In this document: positions 49,166 through 58,217 of the stretch, piece by piece
Numbering within the stretch: the stretch's first letter is position 1
Layout of the letters: each line of letters starts with the position of its first letter
Assembly: GCF_013364235.1 (NCBI RefSeq)
Contig: NZ_CP054919.1
Coordinates: 5,178,267 to 5,242,266 of the forward strand
DNA from: Kitasatospora sp. NA04385
GTDB lineage: Bacteria > Actinomycetota > Actinomycetes > Streptomycetales > Streptomycetaceae
Direction: 5' to 3'
Length of the DNA: 64,000 bases
Made by a program: the position numbers and the translations under genes
The notes under the pieces: generated by a model
The model's input: only the letters and a program-made list of their open reading frames with translations
What the model was told of the DNA's origin: nothing
Databases searched by the model: none

Positions 49166-50998
49166 TCAGACCAGGCTGTCCCGCCAGGTCCGGTGCAGGG
49201 TGGCGAAGCGGCCCTCGCCGGCGGTGAGTTCGGCGGGGGTGCCGTCCTCGACGATCCGGCCCCGGTCCATCACCAGGACCCGGTCGGCGATCTCCACGGT
49301 GGACAGGCGGTGGGCGATGATCACCGCGGTGCGGCCGGCCAGCACGGTGCGCATGGCGTGCTGGACGGCCTGCTCGCCGGGGACGTCGAGCGAGGAGGTG
49401 GCCTCGTCGAGGATCAGCACGGCCGGGTCGGCGAGCAGGGCGCGGGCGAAGGCCACCAACTGGCGCTGGCCGGCCGAGATCCGGCCGCCGCGCTTGCGCA
49501 CGTCGGTGTCGTAGCCGTCGGGGAGGGCGGTGATGAAGGCGTGCGCGCCGATCGCCCGGGCCGCGGCCTCGATCTCGGCGCGGGTGGCGTCCGGCCTGCC
49601 GACGGCGATGTTCTCGGCGACCGTCCCGGAGAACAGGAAGGACTCCTGGGTCACCATCACCACGTTCGCCCGCAGGTCGGCGGTGGACAGCGCGCGCAGG
49701 TCGACGCCGTCGAGGGTGACGGCGCCCGCGGTGGGGTCGTAGAACCGGGCCAGCAGTTTGGCCAGCGTCGACTTGCCGGCGCCGGTCGCGCCGACCACCG
49801 CGGTGGTCCGCCCGGCGGGCAGCAGCAGGTCGAACGGCGGGAGCACCTGCCCGCCGTCGGCGTAGCCGAAGGCGGTGGCCCGGAAGGCGACCTCGCGGCC
49901 CCGGCCGCCGGCGGCGGGCAGCGCGGCGGGCTCGGCGGGCTCGGGGACGGACGGTTCGTGGGCCAGCAGTCCGGCCATCTTCTCCAGCGCGGCGGCCGCG
50001 GACTGGTAGCTGTTGAGGAACATCGCCAGCTGGTCGATCGGGTCGTACAGCCGGCGCAGGTAGAGCACGAAGGCGGTGAGCACGCCCAGTTCGAGGCTGC
50101 CGTCGGTGACCAGGAAGGCGCCGAGGACCACCACGCCGGTGATCCACACGTTGGCGGTCAGCCGGGACAGGAAGACGTACCGGGCCATCTCCAGCAGGCC
50201 GTCCGCGGTGGCGGTGGCGGACTGCCGGTTGACGGTGTCGAACGCCGCGTCGTTGGCGGCCTCGCGGCGGAACGCCTGCACCGGGCGGATGCCGTTCATG
50301 GTCTCGGTGAAGCGGACGATCAGCCCGGCGCTGACGGTGCGCGAGCGGCGGTAGACCTGCCGGGAGCGGCGCCGGAAGGACCGGACGATCAGGTACATCG
50401 GCAGGAAGGAGGCCAGCGCGGCCAGGCCCAGGCGCCAGTCGACGACCAGCAGGACGACGGTGATGTAGCCGACCGACAGGCCGACCATCAGCAGCTCCTG
50501 CAGGCCCTCGGCGAGCAGCTCGCGCAGGGTGTCCACGTCCCCCGTGGCGCGGGAGATGATCCGGCCGGAGGTGTAGCGCTCGTGGAAGTCGAGGCTGAGC
50601 CGCTGGGCGTGCCGGAAGATCCGGCCGCGCAGCTCCAGCAGGACGTCCTGGTTGATCCGGGCGGCGAGCCGGATGAACGTCCGCTGCAGCAGCGTGGCGG
50701 CCAGCGCGCAGCCCAGGTAGGCGGCGGTGACGGCGACCAGCGGGCCCCAGTCGTGCCCGCGCAGCGCCGGGACGCCCCGGTCGATGGCGTAGGCGACCAG
50801 CAGCGGGCCGGTCTGCAGCGCGGCCTGCTGGATGAGGACGGCCAGCACGGCGACGGCGATCCGGCGGCGGTGCGGGGCGAGCAGCGAGCCGAGCAGGGCG
50901 CGCGGGGCGCCGGGCGGGACGGGGATGTCTTGGTCGTCCTCGGCCCGGGGGAGGAGCTCGTCCTCCTCGGCGACGGGTGCGGCGACGGCGGTGGTCAT
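49166..50998 (-). CDS. ABC exporter half-transporter (consensus ATP site)
   Basis: A 610-residue exporter subunit. The membrane domain contains SLDFHERYTSGRIISRATGD. The ATPase has Walker A GATGAGKST, a modified signature ISAGQRQ, Walker B AVLILDEATSSLD with the catalytic Glu, and IIAHRLST. The partner upstream has the canonical signature but an Asp for the catalytic Glu, so this is a heterodimeric exporter of TmrAB/BmrCD type. The ATG overlaps the partner's stop by 4 bases. Substrate unknown. Confidence 0.92.
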   Translation of the reverse strand: MTTAVAAPVAEEDELLPRAEDDQDIPVPPGAPRALLGSLLAPHRRRIAVAVLAVLIQQAALQTGPLLVAYAIDRGVPALRGHDWGPLVAVTAAYLGCALAATLLQRTFIRLAARINQDVLLELRGRIFRHAQRLSLDFHERYTSGRIISRATGDVDTLRELLAEGLQELLMVGLSVGYITVVLLVVDWRLGLAALASFLPMYLIVRSFRRRSRQVYRRSRTVSAGLIVRFTETMNGIRPVQAFRREAANDAAFDTVNRQSATATADGLLEMARYVFLSRLTANVWITGVVVLGAFLVTDGSLELGVLTAFVLYLRRLYDPIDQLAMFLNSYQSAAAALEKMAGLLAHEPSVPEPAEPAALPAAGGRGREVAFRATAFGYADGGQVLPPFDLLLPAGRTTAVVGATGAGKSTLAKLLARFYDPTAGAVTLDGVDLRALSTADLRANVVMVTQESFLFSGTVAENIAVGRPDATRAEIEAAARAIGAHAFITALPDGYDTDVRKRGGRISAGQRQLVAFARALLADPAVLILDEATSSLDVPGEQAVQHAMRTVLAGRTAVIIAHRLSTVEIADRVLVMDRGRIVEDGTPAELTAGEGRFATLHRTWRDSLV

Positions 50999-52839
50999 CG
51001 GGCCAGCGCCCCTTCCAGCTCGGGTTCGCCGGACATCAGGGCCCGGTAGGCGGGACAGGAGCGCAGCAGCTCCTGGTGGGTGCCGACGGCGGCGATCCGC
51101 CCGTCGGCGAGCAGCGCGACCCGGTCGGCGAGCAGCACCGTGGACGGGCGGTGCGCGACGACCAGGGCGGTGGTGCCGGACAGGACCTCCCGCAGGGCGC
51201 GCTCGACCAGCGCCTCGGTGTGCACGTCGAGCGCGGAGAGCGGGTCGTCCAGCACCAGGAAGCGGGGCTCGCCGACCACGGCGCGGGCCAGCGCGAGGCG
51301 CTGGCGCTGGCCGCCGGACAGGCTCAGGCCCTGCTCGCCGACCTCGGTGTCCAGCCCGGCGGGGAGCCGGTCGACGAAGCCGGCCTGCGCGGTGGCGAGC
51401 GCGGCGGCGACCTGCTCGGGGGCGGCGTCGGGGGCGCCCATCAGGACGTTCTCCCCGACGGTGGCGGAGAACAGGGTCGGGTCCTCGAAGGCGACGGCGA
51501 TCCGGCGGCGCAGCTCGGCGCGCGGCAGGTCGCGGACGTCGGTGCCGTCCAGGGTGATCGACCCGGCGGTGGGCTCGTACAGGCGGGGGAGCAGCGCGGT
51601 GAGCGTGGTCTTGCCGCTGCCGGTGGCGCCGACCAGGGCGAGCGTCTCGCCGGGGCGCACGTGCAGGTCGACGCCGGCCAGCAGGTCGGGGGAGCCGGCC
51701 GGGGCGTCGGGGTAGCGGAAGCGGACGCCGGTGAAGCGGATGCCGAGGTCCGCGGAGGGGGTGCGGCCGGACGGGGGCTCGACGGGCTCCGGCTCGTCCA
51801 TCACCTCGAAGTAGCGGTCGGCGGCGCTGGCGGCCTCGGCGGCGAAGCCGAGCAGCCAGCCGATCGACTCGACCGGCCAGCGCAGCGCCATCGCGGTGGA
51901 CAGGAAGGCGACCAGGGTGCCGACCGAGAGCTGGTCGTGGGCGACCAGGACGGCGCCGGCGGCCAGCACGGCGCCCAGGGCCAGTTCGGGCAGGCCGACG
52001 ATGACCGCCCACAGGTTGCCCAGCAGGCCGGCCTTGCGCAGTTCGGTCTCGCGCAGGGCGGCGCTGCGGTCGCGGAACTCCTCGGCCATGGTGCGGTGCC
52101 GGCCGAAGGCCTTGAGGATCCGGATGCCGAGCACCGACTCCTCGACCACGGTGGCCAGGTCCCCGTTCTGGTCCTGGGCGAGCCGGGAGGCGGCCGAGTA
52201 CCCGGCCTCGAAGCGGCGGGTGAAGAACATCAGCGGGATCGCCGGGAGCAGGGTGATCAGGGCGAGCCGCCAGTCCAGCACGAACATCAGCGCGGTGCCG
52301 GTCAGGAAGACCGTGGAGTTGACCACCAGGAAGACCAGCGGGAAGGCCAGGAACAGCCGCAGCACGAACAGGTCCGAGGTGGCCCGGGAGAGCAGCTGGC
52401 CGGAGGGCCAGCGGTCGTGGAAGGAGATCGGCAGCCGCTGGAGCTTGGCGAACAGCTCGCCGCGCAGCCTGGTCTCGACCCGGGCGAGCGGGCGGGCCAC
52501 GATCACCCGGCGGACGCCGAACAGGACGGCCTCGGCGACGCCGAGCAGCAGCAGGGCGCCGGCCAGCGGCCACAGGCCGGACAGGTCGCGGTGGGCGACC
52601 GGGCCGTCGACGATCCGGCGCAGCACCACCGGGACGGCCAGCACGCTGAGCGAGGCGAGCCCGGCGGCCGCCATCGAGCCGAGGATCCGCCAGCGGGCCT
52701 CGCGCGCGTAGGGCCACAGGCGCAGCAGCGAGCGCACCGCGGACCGGTGTGCCGGTACGGGTGAATCTGTCGGGCCGTCGGTTGACGGGTTGTTCGAATC
52801 CGCGGGGGTGGGCGGAGCTGAGGTCTGGTTCTCGGCCAT
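50995..52839 (-). CDS. ABC exporter half-transporter (degenerate Walker B)
   Basis: A 614-residue exporter subunit. It has Walker A GATGSGKTT, canonical LSGGQRQRLALARAV, and Walker B FLVLDDPLSALD with Asp where the catalytic Glu is normally found; the switch is VVAHRPST. It is the degenerate partner of the next gene. I start it at the ATG at 52839: TACCCT lies 7 bases upstream, with a TGAGAA -35 17 bases before it, so the message is probably leaderless. An alternative ATG at 52869 would place that promoter inside the gene. Confidence 0.9.
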   Translation of the reverse strand: MAENQTSAPPTPADSNNPSTDGPTDSPVPAHRSAVRSLLRLWPYAREARWRILGSMAAAGLASLSVLAVPVVLRRIVDGPVAHRDLSGLWPLAGALLLLGVAEAVLFGVRRVIVARPLARVETRLRGELFAKLQRLPISFHDRWPSGQLLSRATSDLFVLRLFLAFPLVFLVVNSTVFLTGTALMFVLDWRLALITLLPAIPLMFFTRRFEAGYSAASRLAQDQNGDLATVVEESVLGIRILKAFGRHRTMAEEFRDRSAALRETELRKAGLLGNLWAVIVGLPELALGAVLAAGAVLVAHDQLSVGTLVAFLSTAMALRWPVESIGWLLGFAAEAASAADRYFEVMDEPEPVEPPSGRTPSADLGIRFTGVRFRYPDAPAGSPDLLAGVDLHVRPGETLALVGATGSGKTTLTALLPRLYEPTAGSITLDGTDVRDLPRAELRRRIAVAFEDPTLFSATVGENVLMGAPDAAPEQVAAALATAQAGFVDRLPAGLDTEVGEQGLSLSGGQRQRLALARAVVGEPRFLVLDDPLSALDVHTEALVERALREVLSGTTALVVAHRPSTVLLADRVALLADGRIAAVGTHQELLRSCPAYRALMSGEPELEGALAR

Positions 52840-52990
52840 CGCCGAGAGGGTAGGCCGGACCGCTGACATTTCTCATCCGGTTTTTTGCCCCTGTCGGCGG
52901 GATCCGGCCAGGCCCCGGGGGGCGTGCGCCCGCTCCGGCACGGCGTGCGCCCGCTCCGGCGCGCCCGCCCGACGCCCCGGCACCGCCGCC

Positions 52991-55192
52991 TCACCCCGCC
53001 GTCAGCAGCACCGCCGAACGGCCGGTCAGCAGCACCGACGTCACCGGCGCCGGGTCCGGCTCGCCGGCCAGCGCGGTGTCCAGCACCGGGACGTGCGGCG
53101 CGGGCAGCGTGAAGCGCCGCGGCTCGGCGGCGGCGTTCAGCAGCAGCAGGAAGTCGGCGTCCCGCACCTCGCGGCCGCGCTGGTCGCGCTCGGACATCGC
53201 GCGGCCCGACAGCCGCATCGCCAGCGCCTGCCCCGGCGAGAACCAGTCCTCGTCGGTCATCTCCCGGCCCGCCGGGGTCAGCCAGGTCAGGTCCCGCTGC
53301 CCGTCGGGCCCGGCCGGGCGGCCGGAGAAGAACGCCCGCTGCCGCAGCACCGGGTGCGCCCGGCGCAGGTGCACCAGCCTGGCGGTCAGCTCGGTCAGCG
53401 AGCGCCAGTCCGGGTCGTCCAGCAGCGACCAGTCCAGCCAGCCGGTCTCGTTGTCCTGGCAGTACGCGTTGTTGTTGCCGCCCTGGGTGCGCCCCATCTC
53501 GTCGCCCGCGGTCAGCATCGGCACCCCGCTGGAGAGCAGCAGCGTGGTGAGCAGGTTGCGCAGCTGGCGCACCCGCAGCGAGCGGACCGCCGGGTCGTCG
53601 CTCTCGCCCTCCGCGCCGTGGTTCCACGACCGGTTGTCGTCGGTGCCGTCCCGGTTGTCCTCGCCGTTGGCCCCGTTGTGCTTGCGGTCGTAGCTGACCA
53701 GGTCGCGCAGCGTGAAGCCGTCGTGGGCGGTGACGAAGTTGACCGAGGCGTACGGGCGGCGGCCGCCGCGCTGGTACAGGTCGGAGGAGCCGGAGAGCCT
53801 GGTCGCCAGCTCTCGCACGTCCGGCCGGGCGCCGCGCCAGAAGTCCCGGACGGTGTCCCGGTAGTGGTCGTTCCACTCGCCCCACAGCGGCGGGAAGCCG
53901 CCCACCTGGTAGCCGCCCGGGCCGACGTCCCACGGTTCGGCGATCAGCTTGACCCGGCTGAGCAGCGGGTCCTGCGAGACGGCGGCCAGGAACGGGTGCT
54001 CCATCTCCACCCCGTCCCCGCCGCGGGCCAGCGCGGCGGCCAGGTCGAACCGGAAGCCGTCCACGCCCATCTCGGCGACCCAGTACCGCAGCGAGTCGGT
54101 GATCAGCCGGATCACCTGCGGGCGGCGGGTGTCCAGCGTGTTGCCGCAGCCGGTGTAGTCGGCGTAGCCGCGGCGGGAGCGGTCCGGCCGGTAGTAGCCG
54201 GCGTTGTCGATGCCGCGGAAGGACAGCGTCGGGCCCATCACGCCCTGCTCGGCGGTGTGGTTGTAGACCACGTCGAGGATCACCTCGATGCCCGCCGCGT
54301 GCAGCGCCCGCACCATCCGCTTGAATTCGCCGACCTGCTGGCCCCGGCTGCCGCCCGCCGAGTAGCCCGCGTGCGGGGCGAAGTAGCCGAGCGTGTTGTA
54401 GCCCCAGTAGTTCACCATCCCGCGCGCCTGCAGGTGGTCCTCGCTGACGTGGTGGTGCACCGGCAGCAGCTCCACCGCCGTCACCCCCAGCCGGGTCAGG
54501 TGGGCGAGGGCCGCCGGGTGCGCCAGCCCCGCGTAGGTGCCGCGCAGCTCGGGCGGCACGTCCGGGTGGCGCATGGTGAAGCCGCGCACGTGCAGCTCGT
54601 ACAGCACCGTCTCGGCCCACGGGGTCTTCGGCCGCTGGTCGTCGTACCAGTCGTCGGCGTCGTGCACCACGACGGCCTTGGGCACGTACGGCGCGGAGTC
54701 CCGGTCGTCCCGGACGGTGTCCGCCACGTCCCGCTCGGGCCAGTTGCGCACGGCCCCGCAGGTCGCGTCGTGGGCGGTGTAGGCGCCGTCGATCGCCCGG
54801 GCGTAGGGGTCGAGCAGCAGTTTGGCGGGATTGTGCCGGGCGCCGGTCCACGGGTCCCACCGGCCGTGGACCCGGAAGCCGTAGCGGGTGCCGGGCAGCA
54901 CGCCCGGCAGGTAGCCGTGCCAGGTCTGGTACGTCTGCTCGGACAGCCGGTGCCGGCTCTCCCGGCCGTGCTCGTCGAACAGGCACAGGTCGACCGCCTC
55001 GGCGCCCGGCGCCCAGAGCGCGAAGTTGGTGCCCCGGCCGCCCTCCGCGTCGGTGCGGAACCTGGCGCCCAGCGGTTGCCAGCCGCCCGGCCACGGCTCG
55101 GCGCCGCCGGGCCGGGGCGCCGGGCCGTTCCACCGGGCGGCGGACCGCTCCTGACGGCCCGTGCCCGCACTCAGCTCCTGCCACGCCGTCAT
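52991..55192 (-). CDS. glgX: Glycogen debranching enzyme GlgX
   Basis: Hydrolyses alpha-1,6 branches left by GlgP. The 733-residue product has an N-terminal CBM48 domain (GTNFALWAPGAEAVDLCLFDE), the GH13_11 barrel with ILDVVYNHTAEQ, nucleophile Asp in GVDGFRFDLAAAL, acid Glu in KLIAEPWDVGPGGYQVG and NFVTAHDGFTLRDLVSY, plus the C-terminal beta domain. The ATG at 55192 has GGGAGGG upstream. It is divergent from the first L,D-transpeptidase. Confidence 0.95.
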   Translation of the reverse strand: MTAWQELSAGTGRQERSAARWNGPAPRPGGAEPWPGGWQPLGARFRTDAEGGRGTNFALWAPGAEAVDLCLFDEHGRESRHRLSEQTYQTWHGYLPGVLPGTRYGFRVHGRWDPWTGARHNPAKLLLDPYARAIDGAYTAHDATCGAVRNWPERDVADTVRDDRDSAPYVPKAVVVHDADDWYDDQRPKTPWAETVLYELHVRGFTMRHPDVPPELRGTYAGLAHPAALAHLTRLGVTAVELLPVHHHVSEDHLQARGMVNYWGYNTLGYFAPHAGYSAGGSRGQQVGEFKRMVRALHAAGIEVILDVVYNHTAEQGVMGPTLSFRGIDNAGYYRPDRSRRGYADYTGCGNTLDTRRPQVIRLITDSLRYWVAEMGVDGFRFDLAAALARGGDGVEMEHPFLAAVSQDPLLSRVKLIAEPWDVGPGGYQVGGFPPLWGEWNDHYRDTVRDFWRGARPDVRELATRLSGSSDLYQRGGRRPYASVNFVTAHDGFTLRDLVSYDRKHNGANGEDNRDGTDDNRSWNHGAEGESDDPAVRSLRVRQLRNLLTTLLLSSGVPMLTAGDEMGRTQGGNNNAYCQDNETGWLDWSLLDDPDWRSLTELTARLVHLRRAHPVLRQRAFFSGRPAGPDGQRDLTWLTPAGREMTDEDWFSPGQALAMRLSGRAMSERDQRGREVRDADFLLLLNAAAEPRRFTLPAPHVPVLDTALAGEPDPAPVTSVLLTGRSAVLLTAG

Positions 55193-55414
55193 GGCGACCC
55201 TCCCAGCCATCCGGGGGCCCGTCCCCGTTCTTCCGGTTGTTCCCTGTCCGACGGCCCTCGTCACCCCGGGTCGGGCGGCGTGACGCACCGTGATCGATCA
55301 TGTGCCCAGTGGAGCCGGGGGCGGAAACCATCCGGCCGTGTCCGGTGGGCGGAATCGATCGTTGTGACCGGTATCGGGTGGTATCGGACGGGTGAGGGAA
55401 CACGGGAGGGCGGC

Positions 55415-56598
55415 ATGCGCGCCGCGGGACGGCTCTGGGCCCGGCGGGCGGCGGCGGCCGTCCTGCTGCTGCTGACCGGCTGCTCGGGCGGCGGCCCGCC
55501 GGGCGACGCGGCCGCCCCGCCGCAGTCCTGGCGCGGCTGTCGGCGCAGCCCGGCGACGGCGCGCAGGACGTCCCGGCGGACGGCCCGGTCGCGGTGTCGG
55601 TGGCCGGCGGGCGGCTGCTGAGCGTCCGGCTCGCCGACGACCGGGGCGTCGGCGTCCCCGGCACGCTCAGCGCCGACCGCACCGGCTGGACGGCCGACCA
55701 CCGGCTGGCCACCGCCACCTCCTACACCCTGGACGCGGTCGCCGAGGACGGCGCCGGGCTGCGCGCCGCCCGGCGCACCGCCTTCACCACCGCCGCCCCC
55801 GCCCACACCTTCGTCGGCTCCTTCACCCCCGAGGACGGCTCCACCGTCGGCGTCGGCATGCCCGTCTCGCTGCGCTTCTCGCACCCGATCGCGGACCGGG
55901 CCGCGGTCGAGCGGGCCGTCGCGGTCGTCTCCGACCCGCCGCTGGAGATCGCCCCGCACTGGTTCGGCGACCGGCGGCTGGACTTCCGCCCCCGCGCGTA
56001 CTGGCCGGCCGGGACGCGGGTCACCCTGCTGCTGCGGCTCAAGGACGTCGAGGGCGCGCCCGGCTACCTCGGCACCCAGGACAAGGACGTGCACTTCACC
56101 GTCGGCCGCTCGCTGGTGGCCGCGGTCGACCTGGACGCCCACACCATGACCGTCCGCCAGGACGGCCGGGTGCTGCGCACCCTGCCGGTCAGCGGCGGCA
56201 GCCCCGAGCACGGCACCTACCTGGGCGCCATGGTGGTCTCCGAGCGGCACCCGGTGACCAGGATGGACTCGCAGACGGTCGGGCTCGGCGACGAGTACGA
56301 CATCGCGGACGTCCCGCACGCGCTGCGGCTGACCGCCTCCGGGACGTTCGTGCACGGCAACTACTGGAGCGACCCGGCGGTCTTCGGCGCCGCCAACACC
56401 AGCCACGGCTGCATCGGCCTGGCCGACGCCAAGGGCGGCTCGGACGACTCCCCGGCCGGCTGGCTCTACCGGCACGTCCGGATCGGCGACGTGGTGGAGG
56501 TGCGCGGCTCCCGCGGCGAGCGGGTCGCCCCCGACAACGGCCTCTCCGACTGGAACCTCGACTGGGCGCGCTGGCGGGCCGGCGGCGCGGTTCACTGA
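55415..56598 (+). CDS. L,D-transpeptidase lipoprotein, first of three (frameshifted near 55515)
   Basis: Cross-links peptidoglycan through 3,3 bonds using a catalytic Cys. The N-terminus in one frame is a lipoprotein signal with box LLLLTGCSGGG. The body, in another frame, has Ig-like and YkuD domains and the active site FVHGNYWSDP...SHGCIGLADAKGG. The span is 3n+2. Adding one C to the CCCC run at 55515-55518 joins AAAPAAVLARLSAQPGDGAQDV. The ATG at 55415 follows GGGAGGG. It is the most diverged of three paralogues in a row. Probably an assembly deletion and not a dead gene. Confidence 0.82.
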
Positions 56599-56762
56599 AC
56601 CGGCACCCCGCTCCCGCCGGACCTTCACCCGGACGGGCCGGTTATCCTGGCCGCTCGCCACCGGAACCCGTCCGAACGGGCCCGGGGCGCGGTCGGCCCG
56701 GAGCGAGGCGTCCCGGGCGCCAGCACGGGTATTCGTGGGAATACCGGGAGGGGAGCAGCGCG

Positions 56763-58034
56763 GTGGAGACGGTTCGTACGACCGGAGCGGTGGCAGGACG
56801 CGGGCGCCGGGCCAGGCGGTCCGCGGCGGCCCTGCTGGTGGGCGGCGCACTGCTGCTCGGCACCACGGCCTGCAACGACGACAACGGCGGGGGCGGCGGC
56901 TCCGCGGACGCCCGGGGCACGTCCGGCGCGTCCGGCGGCGGGAGCTCGTCCTCGGCCCCGGCCGACACGGCCCCGAAGACCTCGGCGGCCCGGCTGACCG
57001 TGACGCCCGCCGACGGCGCGACCGACGTGCAGCCCAAGGACGGCCTGCAGGTGGCGGTGGCCGGCGGCAAGCTCACCACCGTCACGGTGACCGACAAGAA
57101 CGGCAAGCCGGTCGACGGCAAGGTCTCCGACGACGGCCTGAGCTGGAAGCCCAGCGGGCAGCTCGGCGTCGGCGCCACCTACACCGTCTCCGCCCAGGCG
57201 GTGGACGCGGAGGGCCTGGTGGCCGCCTCCACCAGCACCTTCACCACGCTGACCCCGGCGAAGACGGCCGGCACCGGCGACAACATCGCCGACAACGGCA
57301 CCTACGGCGTCGGCATGATCGTCTCGGTGACCTTCGGCAAGCCGATCAAGAACAAGGCCGCGGTGCTGGACGGCATCACCGTGACCAGCTCCGACGGCAA
57401 GACCGCCAAGGGCCACTGGTTCGACGACAAGCGGGTGGACTTCCGCCCGGAGGAGTTCTGGACGCCGAACACCAAGGTGACGGTCAAGTACCGGCTGAAG
57501 AACGTCGAGGTGTCCCCCGGCGTGTACGGCGACGTGGACAAGGACGAGCCGTTCACCATCGGCCGCTACCAGGTCTCCACGGTCGACGCGGCGGCCCACA
57601 CCATGACGGTGGACAACGGCGGCGGCAAGACCCAGACCATCCCGATCACCGCGGGCAACGACGACAACCCCTCCTGGAACGGCACCATGCTGATCTACTC
57701 CAAGGAGGTGGTCACCCGGATGAACTCGGCGACCGTCGCCAACGTGAAGGGCGCCGAGTACGACGTCCAGGACGTGCCGCACGCGATGCGGCTGACCCGG
57801 ACCGGCACCTACGTGCACGGCAACTACTGGAGCAGCGCCTTCGGCAAGTCCAACGCCAGCCACGGCTGCGTCGGCCTGGCCGACGTCAAGGGCGGCAGCG
57901 ACACCTCCAACGGCGGGAAGTTCTTCAAGTCCTCGATCATCGGGGACGTGGTGAGGATCAAGAACTCCAAGGGCAAGACCGTCGACGGCGACAACGGCCT
58001 GAGCGGCTGGACCATCCCGTGGAGCAAGTGGTAG
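56763..58034 (+). CDS. L,D-transpeptidase lipoprotein, second of three
   Basis: A 423-residue lipoprotein. The lipobox is LLLGTTAC with Cys37, followed by a Gly/Ser-rich linker. Two Ig-like domains (starting near residues 65 and 165) precede the YkuD catalytic domain. Active-site residues are His367 and Cys369 in NASHGCVGLADVKGG. The GTG start has GGAGGGGAG upstream. It shares DNA-level similarity with the third copy. Role: 3-3 cross-linking of peptidoglycan outside the membrane. Confidence 0.93.
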   Translation: METVRTTGAVAGRGRRARRSAAALLVGGALLLGTTACNDDNGGGGGSADARGTSGASGGGSSSSAPADTAPKTSAARLTVTPADGATDVQPKDGLQVAVAGGKLTTVTVTDKNGKPVDGKVSDDGLSWKPSGQLGVGATYTVSAQAVDAEGLVAASTSTFTTLTPAKTAGTGDNIADNGTYGVGMIVSVTFGKPIKNKAAVLDGITVTSSDGKTAKGHWFDDKRVDFRPEEFWTPNTKVTVKYRLKNVEVSPGVYGDVDKDEPFTIGRYQVSTVDAAAHTMTVDNGGGKTQTIPITAGNDDNPSWNGTMLIYSKEVVTRMNSATVANVKGAEYDVQDVPHAMRLTRTGTYVHGNYWSSAFGKSNASHGCVGLADVKGGSDTSNGGKFFKSSIIGDVVRIKNSKGKTVDGDNGLSGWTIPWSKW

Positions 58035-58069
58035 TCCGCGCCCCGCTCGTCCTGCGCGCCCCGCGCGTG

Positions 58070-58107
58070 CCGGTGGCCCGGCGGTCGTCCGACCGCCGGG
58101 CCACCGG
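58070..58107 (+). terminator. Terminator after the second L,D-transpeptidase
   Basis: A perfect 18-base stem (58070-58087 with 58090-58107) and a 2-base loop starts 36 bases after the stop. It shows that the second and third copies are separate transcripts. Confidence 0.8.
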
Positions 58108-58217
58108 ACGTTCGTGACCGTACCGGGACACTTCTTCCGCAACGTTTCCGCGTTCCGACCCGTCATATCAACCGAAAGACCTGTCACCCGACGGGCCGGT
58201 GTGTGGGGAGAGCGAAC

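Noticed and set aside
49166..52876. A 1236-codon open frame suggesting a fused ABC transporter
   Set aside because: The 5' half is an out-of-frame shadow of the upstream subunit; the real subunit begins at the overlapping ATG at 50998.
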